In this document: piece after piece, positions 1 to 5,481 of the stretch
Position numbering within the stretch: position 1 is the first letter of the stretch
Layout: every line of letters begins with the position of its first letter
NCBI GenBank assembly: GCA_023263735.1
Contig: JALQUQ010000190.1
Location: forward strand, 1 to 5,481
DNA from: Paracoccaceae bacterium
GTDB lineage: Bacteria; Pseudomonadota; Alphaproteobacteria; Rhodobacterales; Rhodobacteraceae
Direction of reading: 5' to 3'
DNA: 5,481 nucleotides
Notes under the pieces: generated by a model
Seen by the model: the letters and a program-made list of their open reading frames with translations, nothing else
Told to the model about the DNA's origin: nothing
The model's database searches: none
Position numbers and translations under genes: made by a program

Positions 1-370
1 TACCTTTACCTGTTGCGCCGTGAGAGATTGCATCCGCACCCGTTTCGTTAGCGATTTCGATCAAACGCTTAGCGATCAGTGGACGAGCGATAGACGTACC
101 TAGTAGGTATTCACCTTCGTATACAGTGTTCGCACGGAACATTGGGAATACGAAATCACGTACGAATTCTTCACGTAGGTCTTCGATGTAGATTTCTTTA
201 ACGCCCAACGCTTGAGCTTTCGCGCGTGCTGGCTCTACTTCTTCGCCCTGACCCAAGTCAGCGGTGAAGGTGACAACTTCGCAACCGTATTCGGTTTGCA
301 GCCATTTCAGGATGATCGAAGTGTCCAGACCACCAGAGTAGGCAAGGACGACTTTCTTGGGTGCAGACAT
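1..370 (-). CDS. argG: Argininosuccinate synthase, N-terminal part (runs off the left edge)
   Basis: Cytoplasmic enzyme of arginine synthesis that joins citrulline and aspartate using ATP. The 123 visible codons start at ATG (370-368) and read [18 protein letters not shown], which carries the SGGLDTS ATP-pyrophosphatase loop at residues 12-18. [14 protein letters not shown] at residues 84-97 and HGATGKG at 117-123 are further ArgG signatures. The family is about 400 residues long, so roughly the first third is present. A GAAAGG ribosome binding site lies at 378-383, 7 bases before the ATG, and supports this start. The gene is divergent from ilvA. Codon use is odd: by hand count, G/C at third positions is about 59% for codons 1-44 but about 42% for codons 45-123 (positions 2-238), where GTA, CTA, CCA and CGT codons become common. 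The protein itself looks normal and the frame is open, so function is not in doubt; the base composition is. Confidence 0.96.
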   Translation of the reverse strand, partial: MSAPKKVVLAYSGGLDTSIILKWLQTEYGCEVVTFTADLGQGEEVEPARAKAQALGVKEIYIEDLREEFVRDFVFPMFRANTVYEGEYLLGTSIARPLIAKRLIEIANETGADAISHGATGKG

Positions 371-377
371 GTCGGGG

Positions 378-383
378 CCTTTC
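378..383 (-). promoter_or_regulatory. Ribosome binding site of argG
   Basis: On the minus strand these bases read GAAAGG, 7 bases before the argG ATG at 370-368. The spacing and match are good and fix the start. Confidence 0.7.
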
Positions 384-403
384 ATGAAAAGCATTCCGCG
401 CAG

Positions 404-432
404 GCATTATTGGGTTTTCTCTTTGCGGGCAA
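404..432 (-). promoter_or_regulatory. Possible argG promoter
   Basis: Read on the minus strand, TTGCCC (432-427) is followed after 17 bases by TAATGC (409-404). This would give a short leader of about 27 bases before the argG ATG. An overlapping AATAAT (411-406) matches the -10 consensus better, but its spacing is then only 15 bases. The match is moderate and no start site is known. The rest of the 371-586 gap shows no clear operator, and I found no convincing promoter for ilvA. Confidence 0.3.
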
Positions 433-574
433 GGGCGGCGGGGGCCTCTGGCGGCGCAATTCCGGGACTTTGACGCATTTCCGGCCGAACAAGCGTCGAT
501 TGTGGCCGCAAAACCGAATGGTGTTTCGCCTTGTTCCCCGATCATCTTTGGCCCAAGTCTAGGGGTCAACGGAA

Positions 575-579
575 AAGGA
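575..579 (+). promoter_or_regulatory. Ribosome binding site of ilvA
   Basis: AAGGA 7 bases before ATG 587; it favours this start over the GTG at 584. Between them lies ATGTGATG, in which ATG 582 runs straight into TGA 585, so a start at 582 can make no protein. Confidence 0.6.
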
Positions 580-586
580 CGATGTG

Positions 587-1834
587 ATGTCAGGTTTTGC
601 CACCGAAGCCCGATTGGCCACCGAAAAGCTGCGGAGCCTGTTTCCCGAAACGCCCTTGCAGCGCAACGATCACCTGTCCCAGCGGTTTGACGCGGATGTC
701 TGGCTCAAGCGCGAAGACCTGTCGCCGGTGCGGTCCTACAAATTGCGCGGGGCCTTTATCGCGATGAGCCGGGTGCGTGAAACCGATCCGGGGCAGGATC
801 ACTTTGTCTGTGCCAGCGCGGGCAATCATGCGCAGGGGGTTGCCTTTGCCTGCCGTCATTTCGGGGTGCGGGGCACGATTTTCATGCCGGTGACGACCCC
901 GCAGCAGAAAATCGACAAGACCCGGATGTTTGGCGCCGGGCAGGTCGAAATCATTCTGACCGGTGACTATTTCGACCAGACTCTGGCGGCCTCGCAAGAG
1001 TATTGCAAACGCGAGGGGGCCTGTTTTCTGGCCCCGTTTGACAATGCCGATGTGATCTTGGGGCAATCGTCGGTTGCGGTTGAGATCATGGATCAGCTTG
1101 GCCATGCGCCCGATCTGGTGGTGCTGCCTGTGGGGGGCGGGGGGATGGCCTCGGGCGTGACGGCCTATCTGCGCCAGACCGCGTCCAGCGTGGATTTCCG
1201 GTTTGTCGAACCGATGGGCGGGGCATCGTTGCTGGCCGCGTTGAAGGCAGGCCATCCGGTCAAACTGGCCGAGATCAACAGTTTCGTCGATGGGGCCGCC
1301 GTGGCCCGGGTGGGCGAGCGGAATTTCCAGATGCTGAGCTGGATCGATCCAAGCTCGGTCTTGCTGGCCCCCGAAGACCGCATCTGCATCACCATGCTGG
1401 ATATGCTGAATGTCGAAGGCATCGTGCTGGAGCCTGCGGGGGCCCTGTCGATTGATGTGTTGCCGCAGATCGCCGATGACATTCGTGGCCGGACGGTGGT
1501 TTGTGTCACGTCGGGGGGCAATTTCGATTTCGAACGTCTGCCCGAGGTCAAGGAACGCGCCCAAAGGTATGCTGGGCTGAAGAAATACTTCATCTTGCGC
1601 ATGCCCCAACGCCCCGGGGCGTTGCGCGATTTCCTTGATATGCTGGGCCCCGATGATGACATCGCGCGGTTCGAATATCTGAAGAAATCGGCGCGCAACT
1701 TTGGGTCGGTTCTGATCGGGATCGAAACCAAGAACCCGCAGAATTTCATCAATTTGTTCGCATTGCTGGATGCGGCGAATTTTCCGTATCGCGATATCAC
1801 CGCCGATCCGGTGCTTTCGGAATTCCTGATCTAG
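587..1834 (+). CDS. ilvA: Threonine ammonia-lyase (biosynthetic threonine dehydratase), short form
   Basis: PLP enzyme that deaminates threonine to 2-oxobutanoate, the first step toward isoleucine. Counting from ATG 587 (415 residues), the PLP lysine is K52 in SYKLRGA, the substrate/PLP loop SAGNHAQG is at 77-84, and the glycine-rich phosphate-binding loop PVGGGGMASG is at 181-190. The fold-type II catalytic domain fills about residues 10-320. A single ACT-like regulatory domain follows, starting near LKKYFILRMPQRPGAL (about 330) and running to the end; this is the shorter architecture, whereas E. coli IlvA has two such subdomains. It implies allosteric feedback control, presumably by isoleucine (inference). 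GTG at 584 is an alternative start, but AAGGA at 575-579 is 7 bases from ATG 587 and only 4 from the GTG. The usual GQGT-type motif appears here as GQSS (159-162), a minor variation. The 3' end faces the Hpt gene with 7 bases between the stops. Confidence 0.95.
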   Translation: MSGFATEARLATEKLRSLFPETPLQRNDHLSQRFDADVWLKREDLSPVRSYKLRGAFIAMSRVRETDPGQDHFVCASAGNHAQGVAFACRHFGVRGTIFMPVTTPQQKIDKTRMFGAGQVEIILTGDYFDQTLAASQEYCKREGACFLAPFDNADVILGQSSVAVEIMDQLGHAPDLVVLPVGGGGMASGVTAYLRQTASSVDFRFVEPMGGASLLAALKAGHPVKLAEINSFVDGAAVARVGERNFQMLSWIDPSSVLLAPEDRICITMLDMLNVEGIVLEPAGALSIDVLPQIADDIRGRTVVCVTSGGNFDFERLPEVKERAQRYAGLKKYFILRMPQRPGALRDFLDMLGPDDDIARFEYLKKSARNFGSVLIGIETKNPQNFINLFALLDAANFPYRDITADPVLSEFLI

Positions 1835-1841
1835 CGCCAGA

Positions 1842-2168
1842 TCACGCCGCCGCCGAACTGCCCGCCGTTTCAAAGGCCCGCCGCGAGTCGCGGTACAGGT
1901 CGGCAATCGCCTGCGTGTCGATGGAGGTGGACCCCTGCGCCGCCGCCCGTTCCGCCGATTGGCAGGCGTTGGCCAATTCGGCAAAGCCAAGGTTCAGGGC
2001 GCTGCCTTTCAGGAAATGCAGCGCACTTTCCAGAGACTTGGCGGAATTCGTGGCCAGCATGCGCGCGACGGCATCCTCCGCCTCGTCCAGAAACAGGGCC
2101 ACAATCTCGGCAAAATCCTCGGGCCCGACTTCGGCCTTCAACTCATTCACCCTTTCCCAATCAATCAT
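1842..2168 (-). CDS. Hpt (histidine phosphotransfer) domain protein
   Basis: A 108-residue protein made up almost entirely of one Hpt domain, a four-helix bundle that passes phosphoryl groups between receiver domains in a cytoplasmic phosphorelay. The signature HFLKGSALNLGF places the phospho-accepting histidine at H51, followed by the usual K-G and N-x-G positions. The N-terminal helix (FAEIVALFLDEAED, 19-32) fits the family. There is no kinase or receiver domain, so it needs partners. The start at 2168 is supported by GAAGGA at 2175-2180, 6 bases upstream. It is divergent from a receiver-phosphatase gene at 2334, and the shared control region suggests that gene as partner (inference). It converges on ilvA with 7 bases between stops and no visible terminator hairpin, so transcripts from each side probably run into the other gene. 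Confidence 0.9.
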   Translation of the reverse strand: MIDWERVNELKAEVGPEDFAEIVALFLDEAEDAVARMLATNSAKSLESALHFLKGSALNLGFAELANACQSAERAAAQGSTSIDTQAIADLYRDSRRAFETAGSSAAA

Positions 2169-2333
2169 CGAGCATCCTTCCCCTGTTTTGCCTGTGGGTC
2201 ATAGGCCATTAGGCCGCAACAGCCTTAATCCCCGGTTAGGTTTTCAGGGCAGGGCCAAGGCAATCCCGGACAGTTTTACGATTTACCGCTTTTTAGGGGC
2301 ACAGGCGCCAAGGCTAGGTCTGGTCTGTTCAGA
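2169..2333. other. Divergent intergenic region between the Hpt and receiver-phosphatase genes
   Basis: This 165-base gap must hold the promoters of both flanking genes. The clear elements are the Hpt ribosome binding site (2175-2180) and two copies of TAGGCC (2202-2207 and 2210-2215) separated by two bases. I see no convincing -35/-10 pair on either strand, and no strong ribosome binding site before the receiver-phosphatase gene. No small gene is supported here. Confidence 0.5.
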
Positions 2334-3368
2334 GTGAGCGATGTGATGATGCTTCAAACGGTCGGCGAAATGGGCAAAGGGGCGGGGCCTGCCGCGCAAA
2401 CGCCTGTGCGGGTTCTGGTGGTGGATGACAGTCGTGCGCAGCGGCGGATGCTGGGCCTGTCGTTGCAACGGTGGGGCTATGACGTGACCGAAGCCGCCTC
2501 GGGCGAAGAGGCGATGCATGTGGCGACGGCGGCTCCGTTCGACATGATCCTGTCGGATTGGATGATGGATGGGATGACCGGGCTTGAACTGTGCCGAAAT
2601 CTGCGGGCCCTTGGTGGGGATCGGTACACCTATTTCGTTCTGCTGACTTCCAAATCGCTCAAGGCTGAAATCGCCGATGGGCTTGAGGCGGGGGCAGATG
2701 ATTTTCTGACCAAACCGGTTTCGGCGGATGAACTGCGGGCGCGGTTGCGGGTGGGGGAACGCATTGTCGCCATGCAACAAGAACTGTTGGCCAAGAACCG
2801 CGTCATCGGTTTGGCGCTGGATCAGTTGCAAACCGCCCACGCCGCGTTGGACCGCGATCTGGTTGAGGCGCGCAAACTGCAACAGGCCTTGGTGCGCGAG
2901 CGGTTTCGCGATTGGGGCCGGGGGGCGGTTACCTTGTCTTTGCGCCCCTCGGGCCATGTGGGCGGCGATCTGGTGGGCTTTTTTGAAATCGATCGTGACC
3001 GGGTGGCGATCTATTCGGTGGATGTTTCGGGGCATGGCGTTGCTTCGGCGATGATGACGGCGCGGCTTGCCGGGCTATTGTCGGGCACCTCGCCCGATCA
3101 GAACATTGCCCTGCGCAAATTGCCGTCGGGCCGATTGACCTGTCTGTCCCCCGATGAGGTGGCGGCCCGATTCAACCGCACAATGATGAATGAAATACAG
3201 GTGGATCAATATTTTACGATGGTTCTGGCGGTGGTGCAGGGAGCACAGTCGCCACATAACGGCCAATGCGGATGTCCGCCCGAAACAGCCACCCATAGAT
3301 GGCTGACAGAATGGTCACCAAGGCCAGACCTTCTATCCCCGAGCAGTTTGCCGCGATATTCACCTTGA
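2334..3368 (+). CDS. Receiver plus SpoIIE-type PP2C phosphatase (RsbU-like), truncated, with a foreign tail
   Basis: Residues 25-145 form a complete receiver domain: acidic pair D31/D32, phospho-acceptor D75 in LSDWMMDG, T105 and K127 in the LTKP motif. A helical, probably coiled-coil linker (about 147-190) leads into a SpoIIE/PP2C phosphatase domain with metal-binding D212 (VGGDLVG) and D230 (DVSGHG). In the family such proteins dephosphorylate an anti-sigma-factor antagonist when the receiver is phosphorylated. Recognisable phosphatase sequence ends at about V301 (YFTMVLAVV, codon 3234-3236). The remaining 43 residues (GAQSPHNGQC... to the stop at 3366-3368) are antisense to the exosortase gene and resemble nothing in PP2C. 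Roughly 90-100 residues of the domain, including later metal-binding acidic residues, are missing, so phosphatase activity is doubtful although the receiver may still fold. The start is uncertain: GTG 2334, GTG 2343, ATG 2346 and ATG 2349 are all in frame, none with a good ribosome binding site. Confidence 0.85.
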   Translation: MSDVMMLQTVGEMGKGAGPAAQTPVRVLVVDDSRAQRRMLGLSLQRWGYDVTEAASGEEAMHVATAAPFDMILSDWMMDGMTGLELCRNLRALGGDRYTYFVLLTSKSLKAEIADGLEAGADDFLTKPVSADELRARLRVGERIVAMQQELLAKNRVIGLALDQLQTAHAALDRDLVEARKLQQALVRERFRDWGRGAVTLSLRPSGHVGGDLVGFFEIDRDRVAIYSVDVSGHGVASAMMTARLAGLLSGTSPDQNIALRKLPSGRLTCLSPDEVAARFNRTMMNEIQVDQYFTMVLAVVQGAQSPHNGQCGCPPETATHRWLTEWSPRPDLLSPSSLPRYSP

Positions 3369-4038
3369 AATGGTCCAAGCCCAAGACCACAGCCTCAGGG
3401 TCTAGATAGACGGTCTGCCCGGTCAACTGCAGCAAAGCATTGACCGCGATAAAGGTCGGAATGGTCAGCGCCTGGTTTTGCCAGACTGGCTCGCTCAGCA
3501 CCGCAAGGTCGGGCAAGACAAAGCCAATCGCCAAAGCTGCGACCAGGGTAGGGCCGACCTGATGAAACAAGGCCAGCCAAGCGGATCGGGGCGCAAGCCA
3601 AAAGAGCGCGCCAATGGCAGAGATGCCGCCGCCAAGGGTAAACAGAACAAGCGGTCCGGCAAAGCTTTGCGGCCCCGCTGGCCCCCATAGGAACACCAGC
3701 GGAAGCAGAAGGATCAGCCCCCCCAAGAGATGCAAGAACAGGAACCATGGGGCCCTATGCCCCTGAGACCGGGCGGAGAATTTGCGGAATGGAAGAGGCT
3801 TCAACCGCGCGATCACAATCAGGATCGCAGACATGACCATGAACCGCGCGACGAGACTCCGCAGAAACCGGCACGCCGCAAACATGTCGGATTGCTGACA
3901 TTCAAAGACGACAAGGAATTGATATGTGAGGGCAACCGCCAACACCTCGGCGCCGATCAACAGGCCGATAACCGCTGCGCGAGACAGGCGTTTGGTGCCA
4001 GTGCCCCCGCTATCTTCCTGGTCGAAGTCACGGATCAT
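3214..4038 (-). CDS. xrtE: Exosortase E-like membrane protein (VPEID-CTERM system type), C-terminally truncated
   Basis: A 274-residue integral membrane protein with an N-terminal membrane segment near 21-45, more at about 62-80, 97-118, 126-148 and 153-180, and one after the catalytic motif (235-252). The motif NCSGIEG carries the presumed catalytic cysteine C232, the hallmark of exosortases: transpeptidase-like enzymes that cut the C-terminal sorting signals of PEP-CTERM-type exported proteins. The sequence most resembles XrtE, in which the exosortase is normally followed by a CPBP-type protease domain (about 500 residues in all). Recognisable sequence ends near L266-P267 (about 3238-3243); the last residues, APPPEPS, are antisense to the phosphatase gene. 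The conserved arginine and histidine expected downstream of the cysteine, and the whole protease domain, are missing, so it is probably inactive. ATG 4038 is the only reasonable start; it lacks a clear ribosome binding site. It lies 44 bases behind the transporter gene on the same strand. The XrtE subtype is from recall of the family, not a search. Confidence 0.8.
   Translation of the reverse strand: MIRDFDQEDSGGTGTKRLSRAAVIGLLIGAEVLAVALTYQFLVVFECQQSDMFAACRFLRSLVARFMVMSAILIVIARLKPLPFRKFSARSQGHRAPWFLFLHLLGGLILLLPLVFLWGPAGPQSFAGPLVLFTLGGGISAIGALFWLAPRSAWLALFHQVGPTLVAALAIGFVLPDLAVLSEPVWQNQALTIPTFIAVNALLQLTGQTVYLDPEAVVLGLDHFKVNIAANCSGIEGLALVTILSAIYGWLFRADIRIGRYVATVLPAPPPEPS
3231..3243. other. Probable rearrangement or assembly junction
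   Basis: The plus-strand phosphatase gene keeps family-like sequence up to about 3236, and the minus-strand exosortase gene keeps it from 4038 down to about 3238. Both estimates meet within a few bases. Beyond this point each frame reads into the other gene's antisense strand. No insertion sequence, target-site duplication or long repeat is visible at the join. Confidence 0.7.
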
Positions 4039-4051
4039 AAGCCAAAGGATA

Positions 4052-4077
4052 GCCCAAGTTTGCGTCAGAACTTGGGC
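4052..4077 (-). terminator. Perfect 9-bp inverted repeat behind the transporter gene; possible weak terminator or attenuator
   Basis: GCCCAAGTT (4052-4060) and AACTTGGGC (4069-4077) are perfect complements around an 8-base loop. On the minus strand the hairpin starts 5 bases after the transporter stop and is followed by TATCCTTTGGCTT, a poor T-run, then the exosortase ATG at 4038. It may partly end transporter transcripts, or act as an attenuator or protein-binding site for the exosortase gene. The symmetry is plain in the sequence; its role is inferred. Confidence 0.5.
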
Positions 4078-4082
4078 GAAAC

Positions 4083-4976
4083 TTACCGCCGCTGGGCAGC
4101 CTTGGCTTTTTGCCGGATCTGCTTTTCACGCCACATCGTAAAAAGGCCGGTCGAGATGACCAAGGTCGCCCCAACAATCGTGTAGAAATCAGGAAGCACA
4201 TCGAACAAAAGCCAGCCCAGCGCCATGGCCCACAGCATCGCCGTATAGCGGAACGGCGCGGTGTACGAAACATCGCCCACCCGCATCACCATGACCGAGA
4301 ACAGATAGCCAAACAGCAACGCCACCGCCGCAAAAACCAGCGGGATCGCATCATGCCAATCCATCGGCTGCCAGCCCATGGCCACGTTCACGATGGCATA
4401 AGTGCTGGTGACGGACACACTGGCAAAGACCGCCACCATGACCGAGGGCACGTTGCGCGACAACTTTCGCGTCGCCAGATCGCGGATCACCACCCAAAAC
4501 ACGGTGGCCAACCCCAAGACGGACCAAATCGAAAACCCCTCCAGCCCCGGGCGGACAATGATCATGACCCCGACAAATCCGATCAGGATGGCCGACAACC
4601 GTCGCCACCCGATAGGTTCGCGAAACACAATCGCCGAGGCCAGCGTCACAGCCAAAGGCAACGCCTGCATGATGGCACTCAGATTTGGCAAATCCAGATG
4701 AACCAGCGCAGCGATGAAAACCGCGGTCGACAGGACCTCGGAAATCGAGCGAAGCGTCAGAAAAAAGGCATCCCGACGCCCAATCCGAAGCGTTAGGCCC
4801 TTCATCGCCCTGGCCAGCAAGATCAGCCACAGCGTCGCCATCACACCGCGAATCGTAATCGCTTGATATTGTGGAATATGTTGCAGAGCGAGCTTCATGG
4901 CAGCGTCGCCGCAAGTGAATGAGGCCATCGAGATGCTCATGTACAAAGCACCGCGGGCATTGTCAGACAGACGCAT
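4083..4976 (-). CDS. EamA/DMT-family transporter
   Basis: A 297-residue inner-membrane protein with the ten-helix drug/metabolite transporter layout made of two EamA repeats, about residues 9-142 and 152-284. The first repeat ends with the typical REPIGWRR (119-126) followed by a hydrophobic helix ending in VRPG. The second has the matching PFRYTAMLWA (241-250) and a last helix TIVGATLVISTGLFTMW (266-282). A basic tail (residues 283-297) faces the cytoplasm in such proteins. The substrate cannot be told from sequence; relatives export amino acids or metabolites, or take up compounds such as S-adenosylmethionine or riboflavin. The open frame extends to an ATG at 5075, but that would overlap the katG terminator and add 33 non-family residues. 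ATG 4976 (MRLSDNARGALYMS) gives the usual length and is preferred, though its ribosome binding site is weak. The exosortase gene follows 44 bases downstream. Confidence 0.9.
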   Translation of the reverse strand: MRLSDNARGALYMSISMASFTCGDAAMKLALQHIPQYQAITIRGVMATLWLILLARAMKGLTLRIGRRDAFFLTLRSISEVLSTAVFIAALVHLDLPNLSAIMQALPLAVTLASAIVFREPIGWRRLSAILIGFVGVMIIVRPGLEGFSIWSVLGLATVFWVVIRDLATRKLSRNVPSVMVAVFASVSVTSTYAIVNVAMGWQPMDWHDAIPLVFAAVALLFGYLFSVMVMRVGDVSYTAPFRYTAMLWAMALGWLLFDVLPDFYTIVGATLVISTGLFTMWREKQIRQKAKAAQRR

Positions 4977-5014
4977 GTGAAACCCGACCGTTGAGTGCGT
5001 CCGGCTTACCTTTG

Positions 5015-5038
5015 TTTGCGCACATTCAAAAGCGCAAA
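5015..5038. repeat. 7-bp perfect inverted repeat upstream of the transporter gene
   Basis: TTTGCGC (5015-5021) and GCGCAAA (5032-5038) are perfect complements around 10 bases. The repeat lies in the only stretch available for the transporter's promoter (4977-5035) and its right arm overlaps the T-run of the katG terminator. It could be an operator or a second hairpin; no regulator is evident in the window. Confidence 0.35.
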
Positions 5039-5064
5039 AAAACGGCGCCCAAAGGCGCCGTTTT
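5036..5064 (-). terminator. Intrinsic terminator of katG
   Basis: Arms AAAACGGCGCC (5039-5049) and GGCGCCGTTTT (5054-5064) form an 11-bp perfect stem with a 4-base loop. On the minus strand the stem runs into seven T residues (complement of 5036-5042), starting 17 bases after the katG stop. This is a strong terminator. The plus strand has four T residues after the GC stem, so some bidirectional action is possible, but no plus-strand gene ends here. Confidence 0.9.
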
Positions 5065-5081
5065 GATGGGTTCAAGGCAGA

Positions 5082-5481
<400 letters not shown>

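Noticed and set aside
212..562. Plus-strand 116-codon open frame across the argG start
   Set aside because: It is antisense to the SGGLDTS region of argG, then crosses the divergent promoter gap; no ribosome binding site or recognisable domain.
590..1990. Long 466-codon minus-strand open frame across ilvA
   Set aside because: It is antisense to a clear ilvA, rich in Arg, Pro and His with no family features, and reflects high G/C at third positions of the real gene. It also runs into the Hpt gene in a different frame.
2283..3035. Minus-strand 250-codon open frame opposite the receiver-phosphatase gene
   Set aside because: Antisense to conserved receiver and PP2C motifs; its His/Arg/Gln/Pro-rich content is typical of a shadow frame.
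3214..3237. Proline-rich end APPPEPS of the exosortase as a functional tail
   Set aside because: It is simply the antisense reading of the phosphatase codons before the junction, so it is a by-product of the truncation.
4110..4796. Plus-strand 228-codon open frame, very rich in Arg, His, Gln and Asp
   Set aside because: Its composition is that of the antisense of hydrophobic membrane-protein codons; the transporter on the minus strand explains this region.
4977..5075. Longer transporter start at ATG 5075
   Set aside because: It would place the katG terminator inside the coding region and add 33 residues that do not look like a DMT N-terminus.

Overview
The window looks like chromosomal DNA from an alphaproteobacterium, most probably the Rhodobacteraceae (Roseobacter group). 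This rests on the alphaproteobacterial form of ArgG, a short threonine dehydratase with one regulatory domain, an exosortase of the E type, and mostly G/C-rich third codon positions. The assignment is inferred from protein character; no database search was possible.

Layout: (1) 1-370, minus strand, the N-terminal third of argG, running off the left edge. (2) A 216-base divergent promoter region. (3) 587-1834, plus strand, ilvA, complete. (4) 1842-2168, minus strand, a small Hpt phosphotransfer protein, convergent with ilvA and separated by only 7 bases. (5) A 165-base divergent gap. (6) 2334-3368, plus strand, a receiver plus SpoIIE/PP2C phosphatase protein whose phosphatase domain stops abruptly near 3236. 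(7) 3214-4038, minus strand, an exosortase E-like membrane protein, truncated at the same place from the other side. (8) 4083-4976, minus strand, an EamA/DMT-family transporter. (9) A strong intrinsic terminator at 5036-5064. (10) 5082-5481, minus strand, the C-terminal part of katG, running off the right edge.

How the genes fit together: argG (arginine synthesis) and ilvA (isoleucine synthesis) are housekeeping genes. The Hpt protein and the receiver-phosphatase protein form a divergent pair that looks like part of one phosphorelay controlling a partner-switching or stress output. The transporter and exosortase gene lie in the same direction, 44 bases apart, behind a well-terminated katG.

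The main anomaly is the tail-to-tail junction at about 3231-3243. Two unrelated genes each lose their conserved 3' part at the same point and read into each other's antisense strand. This is either a real deletion or rearrangement breakpoint or a chimeric assembly join. The second anomaly is a change of codon use inside argG after about codon 44. I see no CRISPR array, tRNA, rRNA, insertion sequence or convincing new system.
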